This document shows, piece after piece, positions 1-7,975 of a stretch of 49,515 nucleotides of DNA. The first letter of the stretch is position 1, and each line of letters opens with the position of its first letter. The position numbers were made by a program, and so were the translations under genes. The notes under the pieces were generated by a model. It had not been told where the DNA came from and did no database searches. It saw nothing but the letters and a program-made list of their open reading frames with translations. This stretch comes from Spirochaetaceae bacterium UBA6243 (GTDB lineage: Bacteria > Spirochaetota > Spirochaetia > Treponematales > Rectinemataceae), in the NCBI GenBank assembly GCA_002441395.1, contig DJVZ01000027.1:37780-87294 (forward strand), in the 5' to 3' direction.

Positions 1-167
1 GACTCGACGTAGCGGCGCTGGCCCTCTGCAAAAATCGTGTCGAACGCGAGAGAGCTCTTTCCTGAGCCCGAAAGCCCCGAGATGACGATGAGCTTGTTCC
101 TGGGCAATTCAAGATCGATATTCTTCAGATTATGTTCTCGTGCACCTTTGATGATGAGCTTATCCAT
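1..167 (-). CDS. uvrA: UvrA excinuclease ABC subunit A, N-terminal fragment cut by the window edge
   Basis: Only the first 55 or so codons are in the window; the gene continues beyond base 1. They encode the start of UvrA, the ATPase that scans DNA for damage with UvrB in nucleotide excision repair. The visible Walker A loop reads GLSGSGKSSLAFDTIFAEGQ, which is diagnostic of the family, and the preceding stretch (IKGAREHNLKN) is also typical. The ATG at 167-165 is the only sensible start. No Shine-Dalgarno sequence precedes it, and a -10-like TATGAT lies about 10 bases upstream, so the transcript may be nearly leaderless. Identity is certain; function is inferred from the family. Confidence 0.95.
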   Translation of the reverse strand, partial: MDKLIIKGAREHNLKNIDLELPRNKLIVISGLSGSGKSSLAFDTIFAEGQRRYVE

Positions 168-176
168 TGCGCTGGA

Positions 177-206
177 ATCATACTGCAAGCATGGTAATAA
201 GGGCAA
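177..206 (-). promoter_or_regulatory. Candidate uvrA promoter
   Basis: On the minus strand, TTGCCC (206-201), an 18-base spacer and TATGAT (182-177) form a plausible sigma-70 promoter. Transcription would start near 170, only a few bases before the uvrA ATG at 167. The -35 is weak and the -10 is good. No LexA-like operator was recognised. Confidence 0.45.
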
Positions 207-252
207 GTATGCTTGACAGATGTGTAGCAATTTTTATAGAGAAATGCCGGCA

Positions 253-939
253 CTAATAGAAAAATCTTTGCCAAAGAGCCCACTTGTCTTCGATGGTCCT
301 GTATTGGGGGGTAGGCACCGGACTCGTTGAGGGCAGTCGGTAAATCGCGCGCGTTTTACCCGCGATTGCGAGCACGACGCGGCCGCCCACGCCCGAGAGT
401 GCCTCTCTTGCCTGGCGAAAATCGCAGCCATATACGACATTCTTGAGAAAAAGCGTTGACGCCCGCGTTCCATTGAGTCCGATTCGCTCAATCTCCGGAT
501 GAGCCTGGAGCAAAGCAGCGATGTCGTTGAGCGCGACAATCTCCAGGGCATCATCTGCGCTCGTCGTCCGGCGACAGGACTTCACCATGTCCCAGAGTAT
601 CACCTGAAGACGCGCCGCGAGGCCGATTTTTGCTTCGTAGGCGCTCACGGCCGCGAGGGAAGCCCCCGCGTGCCACATCGATTGGCCGGGTTCCGCCGGA
701 AGTGGCAGAAGTCCGCTCTCCGCTGCAAACGAAAAGAGAAGCGGCCAGAAGTGATTGCGCTCGTGACCATAGTATTCTTGTCTACTCTGCGAACGTATCG
801 AGGGGAAAGTCCCGAGCACGAGGAAGCGTGCCGGCCCGCCCACCACCGCGCCTGCAGGAGGAAATCCTTCCTCAGCGGCGGCTGGCCAGGGCCCATAAAC
901 TTCTGCGGATTTACCCGCATGAGGAACGCACCTAGACAT
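253..939 (-). CDS. DNA-deoxyinosine (hypoxanthine-DNA) glycosylase, UDG superfamily
   Basis: A 228-residue protein of the small uracil-DNA-glycosylase superfamily branch that removes deoxyinosine. After a loose 37-residue N-terminus it shows the family hallmarks: LGTFPS (42-47), the YYGHERNHFW block (56-65), WDMVKSCRR (116-124) and GLNGTRA (154-160). It is expected to start base-excision repair of deaminated adenine in the cytoplasm. The ATG at 939-937 lies inside the last codons of ychF (reads AATGTCTAG), so the two genes overlap by 8 bases and are probably translationally coupled. The open frame runs farther upstream inside ychF, but that extension has no family similarity. Identity is good; exact base specificity is inferred. 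Confidence 0.85.
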   Translation of the reverse strand: MSRCVPHAGKSAEVYGPWPAAAEEGFPPAGAVVGGPARFLVLGTFPSIRSQSRQEYYGHERNHFWPLLFSFAAESGLLPLPAEPGQSMWHAGASLAAVSAYEAKIGLAARLQVILWDMVKSCRRTTSADDALEIVALNDIAALLQAHPEIERIGLNGTRASTLFLKNVVYGCDFRQAREALSGVGGRVVLAIAGKTRAIYRLPSTSPVPTPQYRTIEDKWALWQRFFY

Positions 940-2038
940 TGAACTTGAAGAACATGATATCGCCTTCCTGGACCACATATTCGCGTCCTTCCTGGCGCAT
1001 TTTGCCGGCCGCGCGGACAGCGGCCTCCGAGCCATACTGGATGAGGTCGTCATAGTGATATACTTCGGCTTTGATAAATCCCTTTTCAAAATCGGTGTGG
1101 ATGACACCGGCGGCCGTCGGCGCCTTATCGCCTGCACGAATTGTCCACGCGCGGCACTCATCCTCGCCTCCGGTAAAAAAAGTGCGAAGCCCCAAAAGCC
1201 TGTAGGCCGCATGCGCAAGCAAGGCAAGTCCCGGTTCATCAAGCCCTATGCCCTGCAAAAATTCCGCCCGTTCACCTGCATCTTCGATATCGGCGAGCTC
1301 TGCCTCGAACTTGCCGCAGATGACCACGGCCTCCGAGCCCTGCTTTTCAGCAATTGATTTTACTATATCGACATATCTGTTGCCATGAGCTCCCGACTCA
1401 TCGACATTGCAGACAAAAAGCTCTCTTTTGAGCGTGATAAGAAAACTGCGCCGCGCTAATTCACTTTCTTCAGGCTCGAGGCCCACCGTAAATGCAGGTT
1501 TTCCTTCCTCGAGCGCGGGCCGAATCTTCTGCAGCACCGCCATTTCCTTTTCGCTGTCTTTTTTGAGATTCGGGTCCTGCACTTTGAGCTGGCGACTGAG
1601 CTTGTCGAGCCTTTTGTCGACACTGTCCAAATCGGCGAGGGCGAGCTCAGTGTGAATCACTTCGATATCGTCAGCAGGGTCCACCCTCCCCGCGACGTGG
1701 ATGACATCGGGATCGTCGAAGCAGCGCACGACGTGCGCGATCATCCCTACTTCGCGGATGTGTGAAAGAAATTGATTGCCAAGACCTTCTCCCTTCGACG
1801 CCCCCCGCACAAGCCCCGCGATATCCACGAATTCGACGACAGCCGGCACTCTCCTCTTTGGCTTGAAAATCTCGCAGAGGCGGTCAAGGCGCTTGTCCGG
1901 AAGCGGTACGATGCCGACATTCGGATCGATCGTGCAAAACGGGTAATTCGCCGCTTCGGCTTTTGCCGCCGTGAGGGCCGAAAAAATGGTAGACTTACCT
2001 ACATTAGGCAGTCCCACTATTCCGCAGTTCAATGGCAT
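932..2038 (-). CDS. ychF: YchF/Ola1-type redox-regulated ATPase
   Basis: A complete 368-residue YchF of normal length. The P-loop GLPNVGKST is at 9-17 and the DIAGLVRGAS switch at 72-81. NVDE (211-214) replaces the NKxD of classical GTPases, which is the change that makes YchF prefer ATP. The C-terminal 85 residues form the TGS domain (for example TAAGVIHTDFEKGF near 308-321). Members bind ribosomes and influence stress responses. The ATG at 2038 has AAGGG about 8 bases upstream. A TATACT element on the minus strand (2089-2084) could be its -10. The glycosylase gene overlaps its stop codon. Confidence 0.97.
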   Translation of the reverse strand: MPLNCGIVGLPNVGKSTIFSALTAAKAEAANYPFCTIDPNVGIVPLPDKRLDRLCEIFKPKRRVPAVVEFVDIAGLVRGASKGEGLGNQFLSHIREVGMIAHVVRCFDDPDVIHVAGRVDPADDIEVIHTELALADLDSVDKRLDKLSRQLKVQDPNLKKDSEKEMAVLQKIRPALEEGKPAFTVGLEPEESELARRSFLITLKRELFVCNVDESGAHGNRYVDIVKSIAEKQGSEAVVICGKFEAELADIEDAGERAEFLQGIGLDEPGLALLAHAAYRLLGLRTFFTGGEDECRAWTIRAGDKAPTAAGVIHTDFEKGFIKAEVYHYDDLIQYGSEAAVRAAGKMRQEGREYVVQEGDIMFFKFNV

Positions 2039-2234
2039 ATGGACAACCCTTATATATATTTGTTATTTTAAATCGCCTTACACAGTATACTACTCGCTGG
2101 AATGAGGCAAGGGCGACGCAGATTATTTCATATATTGAAATAGTATTACCTAACTTTGAAATCGCATATTTACGAATTGTAGAAATTGAAGTACGATAGG
2201 GCCGTAGGACCAGCCCAATAAGGAGGATCGATCG

Positions 2235-3509
2235 ATGCAGGACCTCTCTGCGTATCTATCAGCCAATGCACACAACATGAAAAAATCTGTCATTCGTGAG
2301 TTGCTCAAGCTCACGAACCAGCCTGATATAATTTCCTTTGCCGGCGGACTCCCGGCACCTGAGGCTTTCCCGGTTGAAGAACTTCGGGAAGCGTGCGACC
2401 GCGTCTTCAAAAAGTATGGCGACAAAATCCTCCAATATGGCACTACCGAAGGCGACAACGACCTCAAGGCGCAGCTTGTCGCGTACGAATCGGCGCAGGG
2501 ACTCACCCTCGGCATGCAGAATCTTCTCATAACGTCGGCAAGCCAGCAGGCACTCGATATGTTGCCGAAGATCTTTCTCGATCCCGGTGACTATGTAATC
2601 GCCGGACGTCCCACCTATGTCGGTGCAATTCAAGCCATTCAGTCATATCAAGGCAAAGTGCTCGGCATCCCCTTCAGCACGGCCAACGATGGATTCGATA
2701 TGGTCGAACTCGAAAGACGCTATTCGCGCGCACTAAGCCAAAAAAAACGCATAAAATACATCTATGTCATCCCAGATTTCCAAAATCCCTCGGGCATCTG
2801 CTGGAGTCTGGAAAAGCGAAGAGCCCTTATTGAGTTTGCGTATCAGGAAAACCTCTTCATCGTAGAGGACGCGCCTTATCGCGAAATTCGATTCCTGGGA
2901 GAACCTATATCTTCTATTTATAAACTGGAACAGCAGATGCAAAACCGCGGCATTGTCATCAATCTCAAGACATTTTCCAAGATTCTTGCACCGGGGGTCC
3001 GTATCGGATGGGTTATCGCACGCGAAGATGTTATCCAGAAGATGGTGGTCGCCAAACAGGCAATGGATCTGTGCACGAGCGTACTCACCCAAAAAATGAT
3101 CGCCGAATTTATGGCCACCGGAAAACTTAAAAACATCGTCGCGCGCACATGCGGCATCTATCGCGACAAGCGCAACTTCATGCTGGAGAAGTTTGACGCC
3201 TATATGCCGAAGCGCTTCGATCTTACATGGACAAAACCCGAAGGTGGGCTTTTCCTGTGGCTCTCTCTGCCGCACTACATCGATACAGACAAAATGTTCT
3301 ACAAGGCCATCGAAAGGAAAGTCGCCTATGTGGTAGGCAGCGCCTTTTACTTCGATGAGGCCGAAACAAATTCAATGCGCATCAATTTCTCTTATTCGAC
3401 CTTCGAACAAATCGAAGAGGGAGTAAAGCGGCTTGCAGTGACGATACAAGAAGAAATTGAAGCGCATGAAGCGGGGCCGCGCGGCCAGACGGTTCCCGAA
3501 GACATGTGA
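2235..3509 (+). CDS. PLP-dependent aminotransferase, class I/II (2-aminoadipate/aromatic type)
   Basis: A 424-residue fold-type I aminotransferase. The cofactor lysine lies in TFSKILAPGVRIGW (K249). DFQNPSG (181-187) and EDAPY (211-215) hold the conserved Asn, Asp and Tyr of the PLP pocket. The N-terminal IISFAGGLPAPEAFP signature is typical of the LysN/MocR-C-terminal group, which transaminates 2-aminoadipate, aromatic or branched-chain amino acids. The amino donor cannot be read from sequence. AAGGAGG at 2220-2226 precedes the ATG with 8 bases between. No partner gene is adjacent: ychF is divergent and the flavodiiron gene follows 236 bases later behind its own promoter. Confidence 0.9.
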   Translation: MQDLSAYLSANAHNMKKSVIRELLKLTNQPDIISFAGGLPAPEAFPVEELREACDRVFKKYGDKILQYGTTEGDNDLKAQLVAYESAQGLTLGMQNLLITSASQQALDMLPKIFLDPGDYVIAGRPTYVGAIQAIQSYQGKVLGIPFSTANDGFDMVELERRYSRALSQKKRIKYIYVIPDFQNPSGICWSLEKRRALIEFAYQENLFIVEDAPYREIRFLGEPISSIYKLEQQMQNRGIVINLKTFSKILAPGVRIGWVIAREDVIQKMVVAKQAMDLCTSVLTQKMIAEFMATGKLKNIVARTCGIYRDKRNFMLEKFDAYMPKRFDLTWTKPEGGLFLWLSLPHYIDTDKMFYKAIERKVAYVVGSAFYFDEAETNSMRINFSYSTFEQIEEGVKRLAVTIQEEIEAHEAGPRGQTVPEDM

Positions 3510-3745
3510 AACCGGTAGGCGCAGCGCCCTCATCTTCGAGCTCTTTTCCGACTTCCAGATGGGCGACTCGGTGTACTTCCGGTTCGGCTATGAACATCTC
3601 CGACCTCTCGGGGCTCGTACAGCCTGTGGCGGGAAAGGTGCTGACTTGGTATAATATGTACGATTCATGGTGAAAAAGCTGCGTGCCCCAAGGGAAAGCG
3701 GCTTGATTTTGTTTTGAAGGAAGTTGCTAAAAGAAAGGACCCACT
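3510..3745 (+). promoter_or_regulatory. Intergenic region with an extended -10 promoter for the flavodiiron gene
   Basis: This 236-base gap holds a strong extended -10, TTGGTATAAT (3646-3655), pointing at the flavodiiron gene; the -35 is poor. It predicts a leader of about 80 bases. No convincing gene, hairpin terminator or riboswitch was recognised, and short frames in the first 150 bases resemble no family I know. Confidence 0.55.
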
Positions 3746-4963
3746 ATGAAAGTACATCCGGTTACCGATCGCATTTATGCGCTTCACGCCGATATACGGA
3801 GCGATGACCTTTTCGAGGGTATCTGGCCCATTCCCTATGGTGTTTCACTCAATTCATACCTCATCAAAGGTGAAAAAACAGCCCTCATCGACTTGGTGAG
3901 GGACTGGGTGGGAGCACCGATCGAGATCAAAAACCAGCTCGCCTCTATCGGCGTCAACCTTGAGGATATCGATTACCTCATCCTCAATCACCTTGAGCCG
4001 GATCATACCGGCTGGCTCGCTGAATTCCTGGAAATCAACAAAAAAGTTCAGGTACTTGCCACGGCAAAAGGGATCGATCTCGTAAAGAGTTTTTACTTCG
4101 AGCACGAGCGCGTGCATGCGGTCAAAAATGGCGAGACTTTGGACCTCGGCGCAGGACAAGTGCTGCAGTTTTTCGAAACGCCGAACGTGCATTGGCCTGA
4201 GACTATGATGACTTGGGCCGCTGAAGGTGGTGTGCTATTCTCTTGCGACGGATTCGGGGCTTTTGGAGCATTGGGCGATCGTGTTTTCGATGACGAGATC
4301 AGTCCCGACGAGCATGAATTTTTCGAGGCCGAATCTCTGCGATACTATGCGAACATTGTGGCGAGCTTCGGCATTTTCGTCAAACGTGCCATTGAGAAGG
4401 TCTCGGGATTGTCCATTAAAGTTGTGGCTCCCAGCCACGGCATTATCTGGAGGGCCCATCCCGAAACCATCATCGAGCGCTACCTCCACTATGCCAATTA
4501 TCTGGAAGGCCCCCGCGAAAAAGAGATTACCATCGTATGGGGTTCTATGTACGGCAATACCGAACGGGGTCTAAAATATGTCATTGAGGGTATTGAAGAA
4601 GAAAAGGTCCCCTATACTATCCATCGCGTGCCGAACGAAAATGTCTCCTTCGTGCTCGCCGATGCCTACAAAAGCGAGGGCGTTGTCATCGCCATGCCCA
4701 CTTACGAATACAGGATGTTCCCTCCCATGGCATATGTGCTCGACATTTTTGAACGCAAGCACATATATCAGCGAAAGGCGCTTCGCATCGGCAGTTATGG
4801 CTGGGTCGGAGGCGCAAAAAAAGAATATGAATCGAAAATCGCAGTCCTCAAGTGGGATTCGATCGATTCAGCTGAATGGGCAGGAGCGCCAAGCGGGGAC
4901 ATGGCACAACTTCTTCGCGAGCGAGGCAGGGAACTCGCCCGCCGTGTAAAAGGAGCGCAGTGA
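3746..4963 (+). CDS. fprA: Flavodiiron protein (FprA, type A): oxygen/NO reductase
   Basis: A 405-residue two-domain flavodiiron protein. The N-terminal metallo-beta-lactamase-like domain carries the diiron ligands: HLEPDH (H82, E84, D86, H87), H149 in PNVHWPE, D168 and H231. The C-terminal flavodoxin domain (about 261-400) has the FMN loop GSMYGNTE at 266-273. There is no rubredoxin extension, so it is class A. These soluble enzymes reduce O2 to water, or NO to N2O, with electrons from rubredoxin or F420-type donors, and protect anaerobes from oxygen. An AAAGGA ribosome site lies upstream of the ATG. It converges on the decarboxylase operon with only 13 bases between stop codons. No rubredoxin gene is in the window. 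Confidence 0.95.
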   Translation: MKVHPVTDRIYALHADIRSDDLFEGIWPIPYGVSLNSYLIKGEKTALIDLVRDWVGAPIEIKNQLASIGVNLEDIDYLILNHLEPDHTGWLAEFLEINKKVQVLATAKGIDLVKSFYFEHERVHAVKNGETLDLGAGQVLQFFETPNVHWPETMMTWAAEGGVLFSCDGFGAFGALGDRVFDDEISPDEHEFFEAESLRYYANIVASFGIFVKRAIEKVSGLSIKVVAPSHGIIWRAHPETIIERYLHYANYLEGPREKEITIVWGSMYGNTERGLKYVIEGIEEEKVPYTIHRVPNENVSFVLADAYKSEGVVIAMPTYEYRMFPPMAYVLDIFERKHIYQRKALRIGSYGWVGGAKKEYESKIAVLKWDSIDSAEWAGAPSGDMAQLLRERGRELARRVKGAQ

Positions 4964-4976
4964 GCACCACAGAGCG

Positions 4977-5123
4977 CTAACGCTTGCCGAAGCGGTCGGC
5001 GACCACAATCATCATAAAAAAGAAGGCCAGCGTTGCAAAAACGCCAATAAGACCGCCGACCGACACTGCAATTGCCTGCACGGTAGCACTCGCGCTTCGA
5101 AGGGTCTCAATAAATTCCGTCAT
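4977..5123 (-). CDS. Small membrane subunit, OadG-like (sodium-pump decarboxylase gamma/delta)
   Basis: A 48-residue protein with one membrane span (about 17-40, IAVSVGGLIGVFATLAFFFM) followed by a short basic tail (DRFGKR). It starts 10 bases after the oadB stop with GGAGA upstream of its ATG. Position, size and topology match the gamma/delta subunit that anchors biotin-dependent sodium-translocating decarboxylases. It lacks the long tail that binds the carboxyltransferase in OadG. Identity rests mainly on context; the sequence is too short for certainty. Confidence 0.65.
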   Translation of the reverse strand: MTEFIETLRSASATVQAIAVSVGGLIGVFATLAFFFMMIVVADRFGKR

Positions 5124-5133
5124 GTATTGTCTC

Positions 5134-6261
5134 CTACTTCACCAGCAGTGGCACAAGGGCGAGCACCAGTCCGCCCGCGAGAATCGAACCGAGCTGCCCT
5201 GATACATTCGCGCCTATCGCCTGCATCAGAATGATGTTGCCGCGCTCTTCTTCGCTGGCCATTTTTTGAACGACACGTGCCGACATCGGAAAAGCCGAAA
5301 TTCCGCACGCTCCGATCATCGGATTGATCTTTCGCTCACGAGGCAAGAATAAATTTACCATCTTTGCAAACAATACGCCGCCTGCCGTGTCAAAGATAAA
5401 AGCGACGAGCCCCATCGCCATAATGAGCATTGTATTCCAATTCAGGAATTTTTCCGCCGACATAGATCCACCGATTGTAATCCCCAGGAGTAAGGTCACA
5501 AGGTATGCGAGTTCGTTCTGGGCGATTTGGGAGAGACGTTCCACCACCCCCGATTCCCGAATCAGATTTCCGAACATCAGAGATCCCACAAGCGGTACGG
5601 AGATCGGCGCGACAATGCCTGCGGTCATTGTGACCAGAATCGGGAAAAGGATCCTGAGCCACTGTGGCGATTGTTTTTCGTGCAATGGCATGTGGATGCG
5701 CCGTTCTTCCTTGGTTGTCAAAAGCCGTATCACGGGTGGCTGAATGATGGGGACCAGGGACATGTACGAATATGCGGCCACCGATATCGGAGCCAGATAA
5801 TCCCGCGCAAACTTGTTGGCAACATAGATTGCGGTGGGGCCGTCCGCAGCGCCGATAATGCCGATTGAAGCAGCGGTCTTAAGATCGAATCCCAGAAGCG
5901 TCGCCATAATCATTGTCGCAAAAATGCCGAACTGGGCAGCGGCTCCGAAAAAAATCATGAGCGGATTGCGAAACAGGGGGCCAAAATCGATCATTGCCCC
6001 CACCGCGATGAAGATGAGCAGCGGGAAGAGCTCATTCGCGATGCCCGCATCGTATAAAATGCGCAGGAAACCGGGCACGCCCTCATGTTCCCATGCGATC
6101 GAAAGCGGCAGATTGACCAGAATGGCCCCAAAGCCGATCGGCAGAAGGAGCATGGGCTCATACTGCTTTTTTATTGCGAGCCAGATGAGGATGCCGCCTA
6201 TGCCATACATGACAAGCATCTTCCAGGTAATTGAAGTAAAACCGATGAATACGTCTTGCAT
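5134..6261 (-). CDS. oadB: Sodium-translocating decarboxylase, beta subunit (OadB/MmdB/GcdB family)
   Basis: A 375-residue polytopic membrane protein, full length for the family. Hallmarks are GIIGAADGPTAIYV (with the essential Asp of the sodium path), IQPPVIRLLTTKEER and GACGISAFPMSARVVQ near the C-terminus. The family couples decarboxylation of carboxybiotin to sodium export. The partner alpha (carboxyltransferase) and biotin carrier subunits are not in the window, so the acid used (oxaloacetate, methylmalonyl-CoA, glutaconyl-CoA or malonate) cannot be named. It is followed directly by the small subunit gene and is divergent from mnmA. The ATG has only a distant AGGA upstream. Confidence 0.92.
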   Translation of the reverse strand: MQDVFIGFTSITWKMLVMYGIGGILIWLAIKKQYEPMLLLPIGFGAILVNLPLSIAWEHEGVPGFLRILYDAGIANELFPLLIFIAVGAMIDFGPLFRNPLMIFFGAAAQFGIFATMIMATLLGFDLKTAASIGIIGAADGPTAIYVANKFARDYLAPISVAAYSYMSLVPIIQPPVIRLLTTKEERRIHMPLHEKQSPQWLRILFPILVTMTAGIVAPISVPLVGSLMFGNLIRESGVVERLSQIAQNELAYLVTLLLGITIGGSMSAEKFLNWNTMLIMAMGLVAFIFDTAGGVLFAKMVNLFLPRERKINPMIGACGISAFPMSARVVQKMASEEERGNIILMQAIGANVSGQLGSILAGGLVLALVPLLVK

Positions 6262-6368
6262 GGCCTAAATGTATCCTGTGATGGCCAGACAAGACAAGGA
6301 CAAGGGAGAAGCCTCGGAGAAAGAGCGCTGTCCTGCCTTTTCTGTCGAGCTGGATTAAATCTTTCATT

Positions 6369-6374
6369 TATAGT
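6369..6374 (+). promoter_or_regulatory. Candidate -10 element of mnmA, close to the start codon
   Basis: TATAGT lies 14 bases before the mnmA ATG at 6389, so transcription would start about 7-8 bases before the codon. No Shine-Dalgarno sequence is visible in the last 20 bases and no good -35 was found. This may be a very short leader. Confidence 0.4.
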
Positions 6375-6388
6375 AAAGTACGCCACTT

Positions 6389-7522
6389 ATGAATGAGAAC
6401 ATCACTGTCGCGGTCGGGCTCTCGGGCGGCGTCGATTCCTCGCTCGCCGCATACCTCCTCAAAGAGAAGGGGTACAATGTCATCGGTTTGACCATGAAAA
6501 TATGGAAGGGCGCTTACAAGATTCAGGAAGATTTGAAGCATGCCTGTTTCGGCCCCGGCGAAGAAGAAGATATCGCGGCATGCGAGCGACTGTGCAAGAA
6601 TATTGGCATTTCCTACAATGTCATCGATCTGTCAGAAGAATACGAGCATCACGTCATCGAATATTTCCGAAAAGAATACCTCGCCGGCCGCACACCAAAC
6701 CCCTGCATCATCTGCAACCGCGAGCTGAAATTCGGCTTTCTGATCGACCGGGCGAAAGGTACAGGACTCGAGTTCGACCTATTCGCGACAGGACACTACG
6801 TACGGACATCTTCCATCGATGGCACAACATACCTCAAGACGGCAAGGGATGCGGCGAAGGATCAAAGTTACTTCTTATACGGCCTCGATTCATCACGTCT
6901 ATCTAAAATCATGTTCCCTCTGGGCGAAATGACGAAGGAAGAGACGCGGACGGCTGCCCGGGCATACGGCCTCGAAGTCGCCGATAAGCCCGAAAGCCAG
7001 GATTTTGTCGGCGGCGGGGATTATGCGCCCCTGTTCGAGTATGACAGGCCAGAGCCGGGCGACATCGTCGACCTGAAGGGCAATGTGCTGGGACAGCACC
7101 GGGGGCTGCCTTTCTATACGATCGGGCAGCGACGCGGCCTCGGGATATCCATCGGGCCAGAACCGCTCTATGTCATCGCTCTGGACGCGCGGCAAAATCA
7201 AGTCATTGTAGGGCAAGGAAAAGGCCTTTTCTCCTCGGGCCTGCTCTCGCACTCCTTCAGACTGCAGAATCCACAGACCTATGGCCAGTCCTTTGCCTGC
7301 AAAGTGAAAATACGCCAAAATCATAAGCCAGCAGCCGCGGTTGTTCTAGCGGACAGCGAAGGCGACGCGCGCATCGATTTCGAAATTCCACAGCGGGCCG
7401 TCGCGCCAGGCCAATCCGCCGTCCTCTATTCCGAAGACGGCCTTGTGCTTGGCGGAGGAATCATCGATGCGGCAATACCAGACGAAGAGAGCAAGAGCAC
7501 CTGCCTTGCAGACAACGCTTGA
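6389..7522 (+). CDS. mnmA: tRNA-specific 2-thiouridylase MnmA, PCxxC subtype
   Basis: A 377-residue tRNA U34 2-thiolase. The PP-loop GLSGGVDSS (10-18) activates uridine with ATP. ATGHYVR (133-139) and TIGQRRGLGI are conserved family blocks. The active-site region reads TPNPCIICNR with C106 and C109. The usual second catalytic cysteine, expected in the block that here reads KPESQDFVGGGDY (200-212), is missing. An inserted cysteine-rich segment (HACFGPGEEEDIAACERLCK, 51-70) is characteristic of a clostridial-type variant. This layout would suit an iron-sulfur cluster better than a two-cysteine persulfide mechanism; that is inference. The gene ends 42 bases before tmRNA. Confidence 0.95.
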   Translation: MNENITVAVGLSGGVDSSLAAYLLKEKGYNVIGLTMKIWKGAYKIQEDLKHACFGPGEEEDIAACERLCKNIGISYNVIDLSEEYEHHVIEYFRKEYLAGRTPNPCIICNRELKFGFLIDRAKGTGLEFDLFATGHYVRTSSIDGTTYLKTARDAAKDQSYFLYGLDSSRLSKIMFPLGEMTKEETRTAARAYGLEVADKPESQDFVGGGDYAPLFEYDRPEPGDIVDLKGNVLGQHRGLPFYTIGQRRGLGISIGPEPLYVIALDARQNQVIVGQGKGLFSSGLLSHSFRLQNPQTYGQSFACKVKIRQNHKPAAAVVLADSEGDARIDFEIPQRAVAPGQSAVLYSEDGLVLGGGIIDAAIPDEESKSTCLADNA

Positions 7523-7564
7523 TTTTTCTCAGAATTTCACGTATTTTTAATGAGACATATCCAT

Positions 7565-7918
7565 GGGGGTGCACTGGTTTCGACCTGTGCGGTTCGTGGT
7601 GTGCGCTGCAGGTGGAGTGGCTACCCTCCTCAAAGTGGCAAAACCTTTAAGTGCCAACAACAACGGCGCTCTCGCTCTCGCTGCGTAAGTAGCAGGCGAC
7701 GGACACCATGGCGGGCTGTCTCCGACGCCATGGAGGTCTGTGACATTCGGGGGCTCACCTTGAGGTCGGTTCGGGGGCCTTGAGGGACATCAAACCGGAA
7801 TACGGAACCGGACGCGTGCCAGTCAGCTCCCCGGTTCCCGACAATATACCGATTGGCTAAACCTGTAGATGTGTGCATTGCACGCCCGGGGACGGGGGTT
7901 CAATTCCCCCCACCTCCA
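7565..7918 (+). ncRNA. ssrA: tmRNA (ssrA)
   Basis: A complete transfer-messenger RNA that rescues stalled ribosomes. The acceptor stem pairs GGGGGTG (7565-7571) with CACCTCC (7911-7917), including one G-U pair, followed by discriminator A7918. CCA is not encoded. The 5' domain has the conserved GCACTGGTTTCGAC block and the 3' end has the T-arm GGGGGTTCAATTCCCCC. The tag reading frame (7653-7688) encodes ANNNGALALAA and ends with TAA. It is transcribed in the direction of mnmA; TTTAAT at 7546-7551 may be its -10, which would give a short 5' leader for RNase P to remove. SmpB is not in the window. Confidence 0.95.
7653..7688 (+). other. tmRNA proteolysis-tag reading frame
   Basis: Resume codon GCC at 7653, then AAC AAC AAC GGC GCT CTC GCT CTC GCT GCG TAA, giving the 11-residue tag ANNNGALALAA. 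The C-terminal ALAA is the usual signal for ClpXP-type proteases. The body lacks the acidic and aromatic residues seen in most tags, including the Treponema tags I recall. Confidence 0.85.
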
Positions 7919-7975
7919 GTTTTCGCTATCGATACTGAAGGATGACAATCACAGCATTCCATGATTACCCCTGCT

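Noticed and set aside
499..942. Plus-strand frame opposite the glycosylase gene
   Set aside because: Shadow of the minus-strand gene, with no family similarity or ribosome site.
7550..7783. Open frame across the 5' part of tmRNA
   Set aside because: The region is clearly structural RNA; the frame is accidental.
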